A DNA stretch of 64,000 nucleotides, taken from S015-6 sp964384945 (GTDB taxonomy: Bacteria > Desulfobacterota > DSWW01). The DNA lies in contig CAYLMK010000019.1 of NCBI GenBank assembly GCA_964384945.1, positions 1 through 64,000 of the forward strand, written 5' to 3'. Positions within the stretch are counted from its first letter, which is position 1, and every line of letters starts with the position of its first letter. This document shows, one piece after another, positions 7,929 through 18,900 of the stretch. The notes beneath the pieces are model-generated. The model searched no databases. It was not told where the DNA came from and saw nothing but the letters and a program-made list of their open reading frames with translations. The position numbers and the translations under genes are program-made.

Positions 7929-8801
7929 ATGCGTTCACTGCTAGCGGTCATGATGCTGATAATGCTTCTGGCGCCCGCCGCGACCGGTTGGGGGGCGGAC
8001 ATCGTGGGAACGTGGAAGACAGAGGACAACCAGGCCCTCAAGCTCAGCTATCGGGACGACAACCACATCCGAATGGACACCGCGCCGGACAGCTACATCC
8101 TGGTTTGCGGGAGCAAGGCGTACTTGCTGAACCGCGTCCAGGGCAAGTGGCAGGCCAGCGACCTGGACCAGATGGTGGCCATGATGAAGCAGATGTTCGG
8201 AAAGGGAGACCTCGACCCGCAGGCCCTCGCAGAGGTCAAGCCTCGCTTCGAACCCACGGGGCGCACCGAGACGATCGCCGGCTTCAAGGGAGAGGTCTAC
8301 GAGGTCACCTACACAGGCGCCGACGGCAAGGAGGAGCAAACCGAAGTGGCGCTGTGCAAGGACCCCGATGTGAAGCGGCTCAACCAGGGCTGGAGCAGCC
8401 TGGCCTCCCGGCTGGCGCAGATGCTGGGCCGGGATACGGCCGAGGCCCTCAAGCAGGCCACAAAGGCCTCGATGGAGCAGGGACTGGGCGGCATGCTCCG
8501 CACCGGGAACGAGATGGTCCTGCAGAGCCTGGAGAAGCCCTCCCTGAGCGCCTCCCACTACGAGCTGCCGCCGGGCGTGGAGATGGTGAACATGGGCGAG
8601 ACGGGAGCGGAGGCCGTAGGCCCGGCAGGCGGCGCGGCGGGCCGGAAGAAGGCATACGGTGAGGACCTTGCCACGGACGCGGCCGACGAGGTCCGCGACA
8701 CGGCGGAAGAAGGGGCCCGCGAGATCAAGGACGAGGCCAAGGAGGAGGCCAAGGACTCCATGAAAGAGGGTATGCGAAAGGCGATCGAGGGACTCTGGTA
8801 G
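7929..8801 (+). CDS. Secreted protein with amphipathic Ala/Lys/Glu tail
   Basis: A 290-residue periplasmic or secreted protein. Residues 1-23 are a signal peptide (hydrophobic core then GWGA) without a lipobox Cys. The middle (24-180) is beta-rich, with paired repeats such as NHIRMDTAPDSYILVCGSKA, and resembles the DUF4412-type fold of periplasmic proteins, though I am not sure of the family. The C-terminal 45 residues (DAADEVRDTAEEGAREIKDE and onward) form a charged helix with LEA-like repeats. A strong AAGGAGG site precedes the ATG. It is convergent with the ligase at 8815, leaving only 13 bases between the stops. Function unknown. Confidence 0.75.
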   Translation: MRSLLAVMMLIMLLAPAATGWGADIVGTWKTEDNQALKLSYRDDNHIRMDTAPDSYILVCGSKAYLLNRVQGKWQASDLDQMVAMMKQMFGKGDLDPQALAEVKPRFEPTGRTETIAGFKGEVYEVTYTGADGKEEQTEVALCKDPDVKRLNQGWSSLASRLAQMLGRDTAEALKQATKASMEQGLGGMLRTGNEMVLQSLEKPSLSASHYELPPGVEMVNMGETGAEAVGPAGGAAGRKKAYGEDLATDAADEVRDTAEEGAREIKDEAKEEAKDSMKEGMRKAIEGLW

Positions 8802-8814
8802 AAGAAGCGAGCGA

Positions 8815-10626
8815 TCAGTCCTTCGGATACAGTTCCTCGATCTCCTTGGCGTACTTCTGGGCTACGATCTTCCGCTTGACCTTCATCGTGGGCGTGAGTT
8901 CTCCGGTGCCCTGGGACCACTCGGCGGCCAGCAGCTTGAACTTCCGAATCTGCTCCACGCGGGCGTAATCCTTCATCTGCAGCTCGATTTCCTGCTCGAA
9001 GAGCTTGTATACCTCGGGCTTGCCGATGAGGTCCGACCGGTCCGAAAAGGAAAGGCCCTGTTCCCTGGCCCAGGTCTCCAGGACGGGAAAGGAGGGCACG
9101 ATCAGGGCGGCCAGGTACTTGCGGTTGTCCCCGATCACGGCCACCTGTTCGATGAAGGAGGAGAGCAGCAGCGAATTCTCGATGTTCTGCGGGGAGATAT
9201 TCTTGCCTCCCGATGTGACGATGATGTCCTTGATCCTGCCCGTGATCTTGAGGTAGCCGTCCGCGTCGATCTCGCCGATGTCCCCGGTGCGGAAGAAGCC
9301 GTCTTCGGTGAAGGCCTCCCGCGTGGCGGCCTCGTTCTTGTAGTAGCCCTTCATCACCTGCGGCCCCTTGATCAGCACCTCGCCGTTCTCGGCGATCTTG
9401 ACGATCGTGTCCTTGACGGCAGGCCCGACCGTGCCCGGCTTGATGAGCGTGGGCTTGTTGCCGTGGGTGACCGGCGTGGTCTCGGTGAGCCCGAAGCCTT
9501 CGAGAACCTTGATCCCCATGCCCAGGAAAAACTCGGCGTCCGAGACGGACAGCGGCCCGCCTCCCGAGATGGCCGCGTGCAGGCGGTCCATGCCGAGGGC
9601 CGCCTTCATCTTGGAGAAGACCAGCTTGTCGGCCAGCGCGTACTTGAGGGCGAACAGGCCGGCGCGAGGCTTGTTGCGGCAGACGTAGGGCAGGTTCTCC
9701 CGGGCCACGCCCATGGCCCATTCGAAGATCTTCCTCTTCAGCGGCGGCGAGATCGCCGCCTTGGCCGTGACCCCGGCATGCACCTTTTCGTAGATGCGGG
9801 GCACGCTCACCAGAAAGGTGGGCCGGATCTCCTGGAAGTTCTCCAGCAGCTTGTCCACGCTCTCGGCAAAGGCGACTTTGTGCCCGAGGAAGATCGGGGT
9901 GTAGTAGCCCACCGTTCTCTCCAGAGAGTGGGCCAGGGGCAGGAAGGACAGGAAGGTGTGGTCGCCGGACAGGAAATCCGGGTCCACCGCCTGCAGTTGA
10001 TTGACGTTGGAGACGAAGTTCTTGTGGGTGAGCATCACCCCCTTGGGATTGCCGGTGGTTCCCGAGGTGTAGATGATGGTGGCCACGTCTTCCATGTCGA
10101 TGGGCTTGATCCGCCGGTCGAACTCTTCCTTGTTCTTCGCCGCCGCGCCCTCCCGAAGGGCGGCCTGGAGCGTGACCACGCCGGCAGGCAGCGGGTCGAT
10201 ATCGTCGAAAACGATGATGTCGCCGAGATTGGGGAGTTTCTCCTTCGCGGTCAAAATCTTCTGCAGATGCTCCCGGGTTCCGGCGAAGCATTTCTTGGTG
10301 TCGGAGTTGTCGATGATGTAGCGGCACTCCTCTGCAGAGTTGGTCGCGTAGATGGGCACATTGACCGCCCCGACCGAGATGATGGCCAGATCGGCCACCC
10401 ACCATTCATAACGGTTGGGCGAGAACAGGGCCACCTTGTCGCCCGGCTGAACGCCCCGGTTGATGAGAAACATCCCCAGGTCCCGCACCATCCCGTTGAT
10501 TCGATTCCAGGAAATCTCTTCCCACACGTTCTGCTTGTTTTTCACCAGGACCAGGGTCTTCTCTCCGTACTGCTCCGCCCTGTTCTGGAAAATGGCGCCC
10601 ATCGATGTCTCGGCAAACCGTGCCAT
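8815..10626 (-). CDS. Long-chain fatty acid-CoA ligase, FadD15-like
   Basis: A 603-residue AMP-forming acyl-CoA synthetase of the long (FAA1/FadD15) type, which activates long-chain fatty acids at the inner face of the membrane. Motifs: YTSGTTGNPKG (186-196), GFGLTETTPV, the hinge GYLKITGRIKDIIVTSGGKN, and a C-terminal Lys in TPTMKVKRK. The family's large C-terminal subdomain is complete. The ATG at 10626 is preceded by GAGGTTCC. It stands alone on this strand, so it is probably monocistronic and used for general fatty acid activation. Confidence 0.9.
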   Translation of the reverse strand: MARFAETSMGAIFQNRAEQYGEKTLVLVKNKQNVWEEISWNRINGMVRDLGMFLINRGVQPGDKVALFSPNRYEWWVADLAIISVGAVNVPIYATNSAEECRYIIDNSDTKKCFAGTREHLQKILTAKEKLPNLGDIIVFDDIDPLPAGVVTLQAALREGAAAKNKEEFDRRIKPIDMEDVATIIYTSGTTGNPKGVMLTHKNFVSNVNQLQAVDPDFLSGDHTFLSFLPLAHSLERTVGYYTPIFLGHKVAFAESVDKLLENFQEIRPTFLVSVPRIYEKVHAGVTAKAAISPPLKRKIFEWAMGVARENLPYVCRNKPRAGLFALKYALADKLVFSKMKAALGMDRLHAAISGGGPLSVSDAEFFLGMGIKVLEGFGLTETTPVTHGNKPTLIKPGTVGPAVKDTIVKIAENGEVLIKGPQVMKGYYKNEAATREAFTEDGFFRTGDIGEIDADGYLKITGRIKDIIVTSGGKNISPQNIENSLLLSSFIEQVAVIGDNRKYLAALIVPSFPVLETWAREQGLSFSDRSDLIGKPEVYKLFEQEIELQMKDYARVEQIRKFKLLAAEWSQGTGELTPTMKVKRKIVAQKYAKEIEELYPKD

Positions 10627-11100
10627 AGGAACCTCCTCGGCTCTGACGTGAGCCTCCCCTTGGGAGGTGATTGTTCGTACATGTGCGGCGTTTCCGGAGT
10701 CGGCGGGTAAAGACTATCACAAAAGAAGCGTGCGGTGAAACAGGCAAAGACTCTAGAGAATTTGACAATATCTTAGAGTATCGTCCATCATGATCGAGGC
10801 AAGAACGCGGCACGCGGTTTGATGCTTTCGTCGGGGGCGACCCTGTCCGGCCGATGTCTAACATCCTCAACATGCGGGAATGAAAACAAGATGCGACCAC
10901 AATGTGCCGACGATCCGGGGGCAGCAGGAAGGCCGGGATCAGGGCATGAGAACTCCCGTCATGTTCGCCGCGCAGAGGCTGCCCGCGACGAGAGACCCCT
11001 CATGTCGACCCCGGTCCGGCGCAGCCGACACCTGCGGCTGCTCCCGGGGCTGCCCGGCGGACCGGACGCGGGCCTTGGCGCTCACCGGAGGGCAATTCCC
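10627..11100. other. Divergent intergenic region
   Basis: No gene is supported. It contains an AT-rich patch with a spaced dyad, ACTCTA (10750-10755) and TAGAGT (10774-10779), around a TTGACA sequence (10762-10767). The dyad could be an operator for either flanking gene, but no matching -10 box is seen, so this is only a candidate. Confidence 0.4.
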
Positions 11101-12003
11101 TTGAGGCCCCGGCAGAGCATTCCGAGGGCCGGCCTCGTGCGGGTGATCCTCCTTCTGGCGACCGCTTTCATCGTGACGGCGGGCGCCGCACACGCGCAGG
11201 CCCTCTCCCAGTCGTCCGACCCCTTTCAGCGCATCTTCGCGCGCCTCTACAACTACGATTTCGCCGGGGCGCACAGCCTGCTCGACCGGCAAATGGAGGC
11301 CGACCCGGAACACCCTCTCGTCTACTCGGTCAGGGCCGTGGCCCACCTCTTCTCGGAGATGGATCGGCTGAACATCCTGGAGGCCGACTTCTTCCTGAAC
11401 GACGACAACATGGTGGACGGGCACGGCCATCGGCAAAAGCCCGACCCGGAGGTGAAGCGGGCGCTCCTGGCCGCGCTGGACCAGGCCAGGACGAAATCGC
11501 TTACGCGCCTGTCCGTGGATTCCAACGATCGAACGGCGCTGTTCGCGATGTGCATGACGTCCGGCGTCGCCGCCGACTACGCTGGGTTCGTTGAGCGGCG
11601 GCAATGGAAAGGGGTCTCGCTGTCGCGCAAAACCAACAGGTACGCGCAGCAACTGCTCCGCCTGGATCCGCCGGTCTACGATGCCTACACGAACGTGGGC
11701 TCCTGCGAGTACGTAATCGGCAGCCTGCCGTTTTTCATCCGCTGGTTCGTGCGGTTCGAAAATATCGAAGGCAACAAACAGAAAGGCATCGAGGCGCTGA
11801 ATCTCGTCGCCCGGCACGGTGCCTACTACGGCCCGTTTGCCCGCATCCTGCTGGCCGTCGTCTCGCTTCGCGAGGGCAGGCAGGAGGACGCGCGCAAGAT
11901 CTTGGCGCAGCTCTCGCTGGAGTACCCCGAGAACACGCTGATAACTCGCGAGCTGTCCAGGATCACCGACCGCATCGACTCGAAGACGGCCCGGCGGGAG
12001 TAA
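11101..12003 (+). CDS. Secreted TPR-like helical protein
   Basis: About 300 residues. The frame is open from 10819, but the part before about 11100 lacks coding character. I chose the TTG at 11101, which has GGAGGG eight bases upstream and gives a good signal peptide (LRPRQSIPRAGLVRVILLLA, cleavage after AHA); GTG at 11137 or ATG at 11002 are alternatives. The mature protein is mostly helical with TPR-like spacing (YNYDFAGAHSLLDRQMEADP near the start, LREGRQEDARKILAQLSLEY near the end). Predicted periplasmic. It resembles the uncharacterised secreted TPR proteins of deltaproteobacteria. No partner is obvious. Confidence 0.7.
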   Translation: MRPRQSIPRAGLVRVILLLATAFIVTAGAAHAQALSQSSDPFQRIFARLYNYDFAGAHSLLDRQMEADPEHPLVYSVRAVAHLFSEMDRLNILEADFFLNDDNMVDGHGHRQKPDPEVKRALLAALDQARTKSLTRLSVDSNDRTALFAMCMTSGVAADYAGFVERRQWKGVSLSRKTNRYAQQLLRLDPPVYDAYTNVGSCEYVIGSLPFFIRWFVRFENIEGNKQKGIEALNLVARHGAYYGPFARILLAVVSLREGRQEDARKILAQLSLEYPENTLITRELSRITDRIDSKTARRE

Positions 12004-12569
12004 GCGGGCGGGCCCGTCTCCTTCCCGGAGCGGCGCAGGGCTCGCGTAACGGGCAAGCCGTTGAGGGGTTTTTCTCCCGTGGACCGCTCCCTGCCTCTAT
12101 CGTACACCCCCGAACTCTGAGCGTATGCCGGATCCCGTTCGGGTCCGCACCTCTTCTCCGGCGTACCTTGTGCCGCTGCCAAGCCTGCTTCCAAGGCGTT
12201 CGCCGCAAGCTACTTGACCTCCGGGGGAAAAATCTTCCGCTGAACCTGTGGTTTTTCCCGGGAGACGGCATTCTGTGACCGGATCTGTCAAAACTTTCGG
12301 GGAGAATGCGGCGAAGGGCGTGTCCGGGCCTCCGTCCAGCCCCTCGCCCCGGGGATGCGAAATCGATAAACTCTCCAGGGGCCCATGTCGGCTTCCCGTG
12401 AGCGCCCCTGGATTCCGGGTCAAGCCCGGAATGACGAAAACAGCCTGCAACGGAGGAACGAGGAATGAGTCGCCTCGTGAATGGACACCCGCAACGGCCT
12501 CGGAAACCGAATCCAGGTTTGGGCACAGCCGCGGAGCAGCCGTTTCCTGAGCAAGGGGGGGCCGGGCCG
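12004..12569. other. Intergenic region with stem-loops, no gene recognised
   Basis: Roughly 560 bases before the AddB-like gene. Two hairpins are visible: GGGAAAAA (12225-12232) pairing with TTTTTCCC (12252-12259), possibly a distal terminator, and a REP-like palindrome at 12412-12432. No domain was recognised in any frame. Confidence 0.5.
12412..12432. repeat. REP-like palindrome
   Basis: ATTCCGGG (12412-12419) and CCCGGAAT (12425-12432) form a perfect 8-bp stem around TCAAG, followed by GACG. This matches the dispersed ATTCCGGG-type intergenic palindromes found in many proteobacteria. A truncated relative, GATTCCGGGTCAAGCCC, occurs at 59984-60000, another intergenic position in this window. 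Confidence 0.55.
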
Positions 12570-15500
12570 ATGCGGCTGAATCGTCTGACATCGTGGGTAC
12601 GTGACATCTGCCGGGAGCAGGTGCCGGCCGAGAAGTGGCTTCTGGCCCCTTCGCTGCGGGTCGGCCACCAGTGGCTGGATACGGTGGCCCGGTCCGGCAC
12701 GCCCGTGGTGAACGTGCGGGTGAAGACCCGTCGGAGCCTGGCCCTGGAGCTGGCCGCGGCCGAGATGAGCCGGCAGGGGCTGCGTTATCTGCAGGGGGTG
12801 CGCAGGGAGATCCTCATGGACGGGGTGTTCGCGGGCCTGAGGCGGTCCCGGGGTGCATACCTCTCGGGCCTCAAGCCGAGCGCGGGCCTCACACGCGCCC
12901 TGTGCTCCTCGGTGGAGGACCTGCGCCTCGCAGGGCTTGCGGCGAGCGATCTGCGGCCGGCCGATTTCGAGGTCGAGCCCAAGGGCCGCGACATGGCAAA
13001 GGTGCTTCGCACCTATGAGAAGACCCTGGAGGAGTCGAGGCTCGCGGACTATGCCGCCGCCCTTCGGATGGCCGCGGACCGCCTGCGGGCCGACCCCTCT
13101 CTCGTGGCGGAGGACATGATGGTCCTCATGCCGCGAGACCTGGAGGCGGACCTTCGCAGGCTGGAGCGAGGGCTCTGGGAGGCGATCCCGGCCGGGAGGC
13201 GGCGCGTCCTGGAGACGGACCGAGCGGAGGGGGCGGGTCGAGCGGAGGGGCCGGCCGCCGGGCCCGGCGCCGCGGACAGGGCAAGGCCGGAAGGGGGGAT
13301 CCACCCTGACTCGGCGGGAGGAGCGGGCGACGGCCGGGAAGGCTCCGACCTGTCCCTTCTCGGGCATCTCGCAAGCCCGATGGACGCGCCCGCCCCGCGG
13401 AACGACGGAACGGCCCGCATCTTTCGCGCGGTCGGGGAGGTGAACGAGATCCGGGAGGTGCTCCGCAGGTGCCTGGAGGAGGGGATCCCCCTGGACGATG
13501 TGGAGATTCTCTACACGGATTCCCATACCTATCTGCCGCTCATCTACGAGATCGCCTCGGCCGCGCTGCCCGAGGGCGACGGAGCCCTGCGGCTGCCCGT
13601 CACCTTCTACGAGGGCATCCCGCCCCGGTACTCCCGGCCTGCCCGGGCCCTGCTGGGCTGGCTCCAGTGGGTGAGCGAAGACCTCGCGCAGTCCACGCTG
13701 GTGCGCATGGTGCAGGACGGCCTGCTCGCAACCGACGCGGAGGGCGATGAGGGCGAGGGGATGAGCTTCAGCCGGCTCGGCGCGATCCTCAGGTCCGTGC
13801 CGATCGGCGGCGGCCGGGACCGCTACGCTGAGGCGATCGACAGGGAGGTCGCGGCCCTCGAGGCGGCCGCAGCCGACCCCGCGAGCCGGAGCCTGAAGGG
13901 CGGGGCCGACGAGAACGGCGAGAACGGTGATGACGGCGGGAGCGGCCGGGGCCGTGAGCCGGGCCGCAGGGCCGAGGGGATCCGGCGCCGGATCCGGGCG
14001 CTCAAGTCCCTGCGCCGCATGGTCTCGGGGCTCCTGGCGATCACTCCGGAGGGGGGCGGGGCGACCCAGAGGGACCTGCTCGGCGCCGCTTCGTCTCTTC
14101 TCCGGAATCACGCGCGCTGCGTCGGCGAGTTCGATCAATACGCCCGGAAAGAGATGCTGGAGGACATAGGGCAGCTGGCCGAGTGCGTGGAGCAGGCCGA
14201 CGCGGCTGGCCTGGATGTGCTCGAGTGGCTGTCGGACCTCTGCCGCAGCTCGCACGTGGGCGGCCTCGGCCCCAGGCCGGGCTGCCTCTATGCCGCTCCC
14301 CTGGCGGCAGGCGGCCACTCGGGGAGATGGCACACATTCATCGTGGGCCTGGACGACGGCCGCTTCCCGGGCACGGGGATCCAGGACCCGCTCCTCCTGG
14401 ACCGCGAGCGCGCCCGCCTGTCCCCGGACATCCCCACCGCATCGGGCCGCCTGGCGAGAAGCACCGGCGACTTCGCCGCACTCCTCTGCCGCCTTCGGGG
14501 CACCGTGACCCTGAGCTATCCCTGCCGCAGCCTGACCGACGACCGTGAACTCTTTCCCAGCCCTGTGCTTCTGGCGGCCTACCGCATCCTGTCCGGCAAC
14601 CGGGAGGGCGACCCGAACGACCTCGTGAAATGGACGACCCGGCCGGCCTCGTTCGCGCCCGCCTCTCCTGCGCGGTCGATCGACGCGAACGAGTGGTGGC
14701 TCTCTCGGACGTTGAGCGGCGAGGGGCCGGTCGCAGAGCCCGACTCCCTTCTCGGGGCCCACTTCCCTCACCTCGCCCGCGGGCTCGCGGCCGACAGGGC
14801 GAGGGCAAGCGACCGGTTCACCGAGTACGACGGCTTCGTACCGGAGGCCGGCCCGGACCTCGACCCCACCCGGCCCGAGGGCGTCATCCTCTCGGCGACC
14901 GCCCTGGAGAAGCTCGGGGCTTGCCCGCTCGAGTACTTCTTCCGGTACGTGCTCGGCGTCTCGCCCCCGGAGGAGTACCGGATCGACCCGGGGGTATGGC
15001 TCGAGCCGATGCAAAAAGGGGAACTCCTCCATGAGGCGTTTCGGGAATTCATGGGCCGCGTGTGCGGCCGGGGCCGGCTCCCGGCGTACCCGAGGGACTG
15101 GGATCTCATGAGCGAGATCCTCGAGGCCGGGATCGAAGCCTGGAAGCGCGCCTGTCCGCCTCCCAATCCGGACACCTTCGAGCGCGGGGCGCGGGAACTG
15201 CGCCAGGCCGCGCGGATCTTTCTCCAGGAGGAAGAAATCCTCTGCAGAGGCTCTCAGCCCCTGTACCTCGAGGCAGCCCTCGGTCTCGCACCGGGCTCGG
15301 CGGGCACCGGCTCCCCTCTCGACACCCCCTGGCCGGTCGCGATCGAGCTTGCCCGGGGCGAGCGGGTACGCGCCCGGGGCCGTATCGACCGGGTGGACCG
15401 GGTCACGGACATGCCGGGGCAGAGCTACGCCGTGTGGGACTACAAGACCGGGAGCGGCTGGAAATACAGGAGAAGGAAGAAAAGAAAGTGGATGGCGGAG

Positions 15501-15905
15501 GGCGGGGAGCCCTTCGATCAGGGCAGGGTGATCCAGAACGTGCTCTACCGGGAGCTGGTCGAGGCGCGCCTCAAGGAGGCCGTCTCGCCCGATGCCCGGG
15601 TCGTGCGGTTCGGGTACTTCTTCCCCAGCCTTCGGGAGCATGGAGAGCGCGTGGCGTGGACGGCCGGGGAACTCGCCGCCGGAAGGGAGGTCCTCTCGCA
15701 CCTTTGCGCCATGCTGGCCGGCGGCTGCTTCCCCTTTACGGACGACAAGGGCGATGTGGAATTGAGCGACTACAGGGCCGCGTTCGGCGACATCGAGCAG
15801 GCGGCCGAGAGGGCGAAGCGCAAGATGAAGAACTTGAAGAACGCTGCCCTCGATCCGATTCGCGCGCTTCGAGGGAGCGGCGAAGGGGACGAGGAGGAGG
15901 ATTGA
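12570..15905 (+). CDS. AddB/RexB-like PD-(D/E)XK nuclease subunit
   Basis: A 1111-residue protein in the position and size of AddB, the partner of the AddA helicase-nuclease in double-strand break repair. The N-terminal part is a degenerate helicase fold with no intact Walker A motif. The C-terminal third carries a RecB-type nuclease: GACPLEYFFRYVLG (about 780-795) and WDYKTG (about 953-958). The cluster of three C-terminal Cys that completes the Fe-S site in classical AddB is not visible, so the Fe-S cluster is probably missing. Two low-complexity Gly/Ala/Glu/Arg-rich inserts occur near residues 215-265 and 430-475. ATG at 12570 follows a G-rich site. Ends 19 bases before the AddA gene. Confidence 0.8.
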   Translation: MRLNRLTSWVRDICREQVPAEKWLLAPSLRVGHQWLDTVARSGTPVVNVRVKTRRSLALELAAAEMSRQGLRYLQGVRREILMDGVFAGLRRSRGAYLSGLKPSAGLTRALCSSVEDLRLAGLAASDLRPADFEVEPKGRDMAKVLRTYEKTLEESRLADYAAALRMAADRLRADPSLVAEDMMVLMPRDLEADLRRLERGLWEAIPAGRRRVLETDRAEGAGRAEGPAAGPGAADRARPEGGIHPDSAGGAGDGREGSDLSLLGHLASPMDAPAPRNDGTARIFRAVGEVNEIREVLRRCLEEGIPLDDVEILYTDSHTYLPLIYEIASAALPEGDGALRLPVTFYEGIPPRYSRPARALLGWLQWVSEDLAQSTLVRMVQDGLLATDAEGDEGEGMSFSRLGAILRSVPIGGGRDRYAEAIDREVAALEAAAADPASRSLKGGADENGENGDDGGSGRGREPGRRAEGIRRRIRALKSLRRMVSGLLAITPEGGGATQRDLLGAASSLLRNHARCVGEFDQYARKEMLEDIGQLAECVEQADAAGLDVLEWLSDLCRSSHVGGLGPRPGCLYAAPLAAGGHSGRWHTFIVGLDDGRFPGTGIQDPLLLDRERARLSPDIPTASGRLARSTGDFAALLCRLRGTVTLSYPCRSLTDDRELFPSPVLLAAYRILSGNREGDPNDLVKWTTRPASFAPASPARSIDANEWWLSRTLSGEGPVAEPDSLLGAHFPHLARGLAADRARASDRFTEYDGFVPEAGPDLDPTRPEGVILSATALEKLGACPLEYFFRYVLGVSPPEEYRIDPGVWLEPMQKGELLHEAFREFMGRVCGRGRLPAYPRDWDLMSEILEAGIEAWKRACPPPNPDTFERGARELRQAARIFLQEEEILCRGSQPLYLEAALGLAPGSAGTGSPLDTPWPVAIELARGERVRARGRIDRVDRVTDMPGQSYAVWDYKTGSGWKYRRRKKRKWMAEGGEPFDQGRVIQNVLYRELVEARLKEAVSPDARVVRFGYFFPSLREHGERVAWTAGELAAGREVLSHLCAMLAGGCFPFTDDKGDVELSDYRAAFGDIEQAAERAKRKMKNLKNAALDPIRALRGSGEGDEEED

Positions 15906-15924
15906 GAGAAGGGGGGAGAGAAAC

Positions 15925-18900
15925 ATGACGGCAGGCAAACGTGGCAAGCCGCCTGAGGCGCCTGACCGGAAGGAGCGGGCGAGGATCGTCGCCGAGCTCG
16001 ACCGGAACATGCTCGTGGAGGCGGCCGCGGGCACGGGCAAGACGACGAGCATGCTCGCCCGCATGACCGCCCTGATCGCGACCGGCCGTTGCGAGGCCGT
16101 GCGGACCCTCGCCGCGGTCACGTTCACCAGGAAGGCCGCGGCGGAACTGCGGGGCCGCTTCCAGGTCGCGCTGGAGAAGGAGGCGCGCGCGGCCGCGCCG
16201 GGCCGGGAGCGGCAGCGGCTGGAGCAGGCCCTCGCAAGCCTGGAGCAGTGCTTCATCGGCACGATCCACTCTTTCTGCGGCCGGCTGCTGCGGGAGCGGC
16301 CCGTGGAGGCGGGCGTGAACCTCGAATTCGAGGAGCTGGACGAGGAGGCGGACCGCCGCTTACGCAAGGAAGCGTGGGACTCGTATACGGCGCGGGTCCT
16401 GGCTCACGATACGAGGGGAGTGATTGCGGAACTCGACTGCGTCGGGCTCCGCCTGAGCGACCTCGAGGCGGCCTTCGAGAGATTCGCGGACTACCCGGAC
16501 GTGGAGGACTGGCCGGTGCGGCCGGAGGCGGAATCCGGGCTGCCGGCCGCGGCGAAGGAGATCGAGAGCGAGGTCCGCGCCTATGTCGAGCACATGGAGA
16601 GGCTCGCGCCCCGCCTGCCCGAGGACGCGGGGAACGACAAGCTCATCCCCCGGTACAAGAGGCTGCCGCGGGTCGTCTCCCACTACGACGACCTCCTGCA
16701 CCTTCCGAGCCTCATGGAGGTGCTGGAGATGTTCGACGGCGACGGCAAGATCGTCCAGAAGGTCTGGAAATCGGAAGGGAGGTTCGCGGGCGAGGATGCG
16801 GTCGCGGAAGGGGAGCGCTGGAAGGACTTCCGGCAGAGGGTCGCGGCGCCCGCGCTCAGGGCCTGGCGGGAGCTTCGCTACGGGCCCGTGCTGCGCGTGC
16901 TCAGGCAGGCGCGGGACGTCTACGACCGGCTGCGCGAGGAGCGGGGACGGCTCAACTTCCAGGACCTCCTCATGAAGGCGGCGGGCCTGCTCCGGGACAA
17001 GCCCCACGTGCGGAGGTACTTCCAGGATCGTTTCCGGTTCATCCTCGTGGACGAGTTCCAGGACACCGACCCGATCCAGGCCGAGGTCATGTTCCTGCTC
17101 ACCGCCGCGGACCCGGAGGAGACGGACTGGCGCAGGTGCAGGCCGCGACCCGGGTCGCTCTTCGTGGTGGGCGACCCCAAGCAGTCCATCTACCGGTTCC
17201 GCAGGGCCGACATCGTGACCTACAACGAGGTCAAAGAGATCATCCGGCAGGAGGGGGCAGGCGGCAAGGAAGGGGAGGGGGCCGTGGTCCAGCTCTCGGC
17301 GAACTTCCGCACGAGCGGGAACCTGATCGACTGGGTGAACGGGGTCTTTGCGCCCCTTCCCGAGCAGGCGGTCGCCCCTCCGCCTCCGCGCACTTCCGGG
17401 AGAAAATCGGCGCGCGCCGCTTCGCAGGCGTGCCTGCCTCCGCCCGGCCATGGGCCCGGCTCGGCCGCCGGGGATCCGGACCCTTCGGCACCGATCACCC
17501 GGTTCCCTTCCGTGAGCTCCGAGGCGTCCCCGGCCTACGTGCCGCTGGCCAAGGGGCGCACGGACGGCAACCGGGGGACGCTCTCCGGGGTCTACGTCAT
17601 TCGCATCCCGGAGGAATATCGAAACAAGCAGGCGGTCATCGAGTACGAGGCGGACAGGATCGCCCGGACGATCCGCCAAGCCCTGGATACGGGCGCGACC
17701 GTCTCCAGGACCCGGCAGCAGATCCTGGACGGCGTGCCCGAAAGGGTGAGCCCTGCGGACTTCATGATCGTGACCCGCACAACGTTCTCCCTGAGCGCTT
17801 ACGCGCGCAGGCTCGAGGCGTGCGGGGTCCCGCATCGGGTCACAGGCGGAAGCGCCCTGAACGAGGTGGGCGAGCTTTCGCTCCTGTGCCGCTGCCTGGA
17901 GGCCGCGGTCCACCCGGACAATCCGGTCGCGCTCGTGGCCGCGCTCCGGAGCGCGCTCTTCGGCGTGAGCGACGCGGTCCTGTATGCCTTCCGCAGGGCG
18001 GGCGGCGTGTTCTCGCATCGCGCTAAGATTCCCGGCAGCCTCGACGGCGCGGCGGCCGGGATCCTCGATGACGCGTTCACCCGCCTCAGGCGCTACGAGG
18101 AATGGCTCGGCCGCCTGCCGGCCTTGGCCGCGGTCGAGAAGATCTTCTCGGACCTGGGCCTGATGGTTCTCGCGGGCCTCGGGCCGGGCGGAGACGTCCG
18201 GGCCGGAAGCCTGGGAAAGGCCGTCGAGCTTCTGCGGGCCGCTCAGCAGGAGATGTGGACGACCGCGCAGCTCGTCGAGTATCTGGGCAGGCTCGTGGAC
18301 CGCGAGGAACGCTACGACGGCATATCGGCCCGCTCCGAGGAGCGGCCGGAGGTCCGCATCATGAACCTCCACAAGGTCAAGGGGCTCGAGGCGCCGGTGG
18401 TGTTTCTGGCCGAGCCGGCCGGAGAGGCGGACCACCCGGTGGCGCTGCACGTCGATCGCTCCGGCCCCAGGATCCTGGGCTACTCGGCCATCCCCGGCAA
18501 GAAGCGGGGAGATTACGCCCCTGCGCGCTGCCTCGCCCACCCGCCTGATTGGGACTTGTACGAGCAAAGAGAGAGGAGGTTCCTGGCGGCCGAGGCCCTG
18601 AGACTGCGCTACGTCGCGGCAACCCGGGCCGGTTCCGCGCTCGTGGTTTCACAGCGCCAGAGGGGGAACAAGGCCAGCGGCTGGAAATACTTCGCCGAGC
18701 ACCTCGCCCTGGCGCCCGAGCTGCCGGACCCGGAGCCTTTGGCGGAGTCGGTTCCCGGCGGCAGGGTGCCAGGGAGCCTGCCCGAGGCCGAGGCCCGCGA
18801 GGCCCTGGAGGCGATCCCGATCCGGCTCGGCCATGCGGCGCAACCCTCCTCGCGGGTGGTCGGGGCAAAGGAGTTCGCCCTGCGCGGACCCCGGCAGGCC

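Noticed and set aside
10750..10779. Dyad ACTCTA/TAGAGT around TTGACA, considered as a promoter-operator
   Set aside because: The -35-like box has no -10 partner at proper spacing for either strand, so it was only noted in the intergenic entry.
12420..16367. Open frame of 1315 codons on the minus strand
   Set aside because: Shadow of the AddB/AddA genes in GC-rich DNA; its composition (Arg, Pro, Ala, Gly, His) is not protein-like and no motif is present, while the opposite strand has clear helicase and nuclease motifs.
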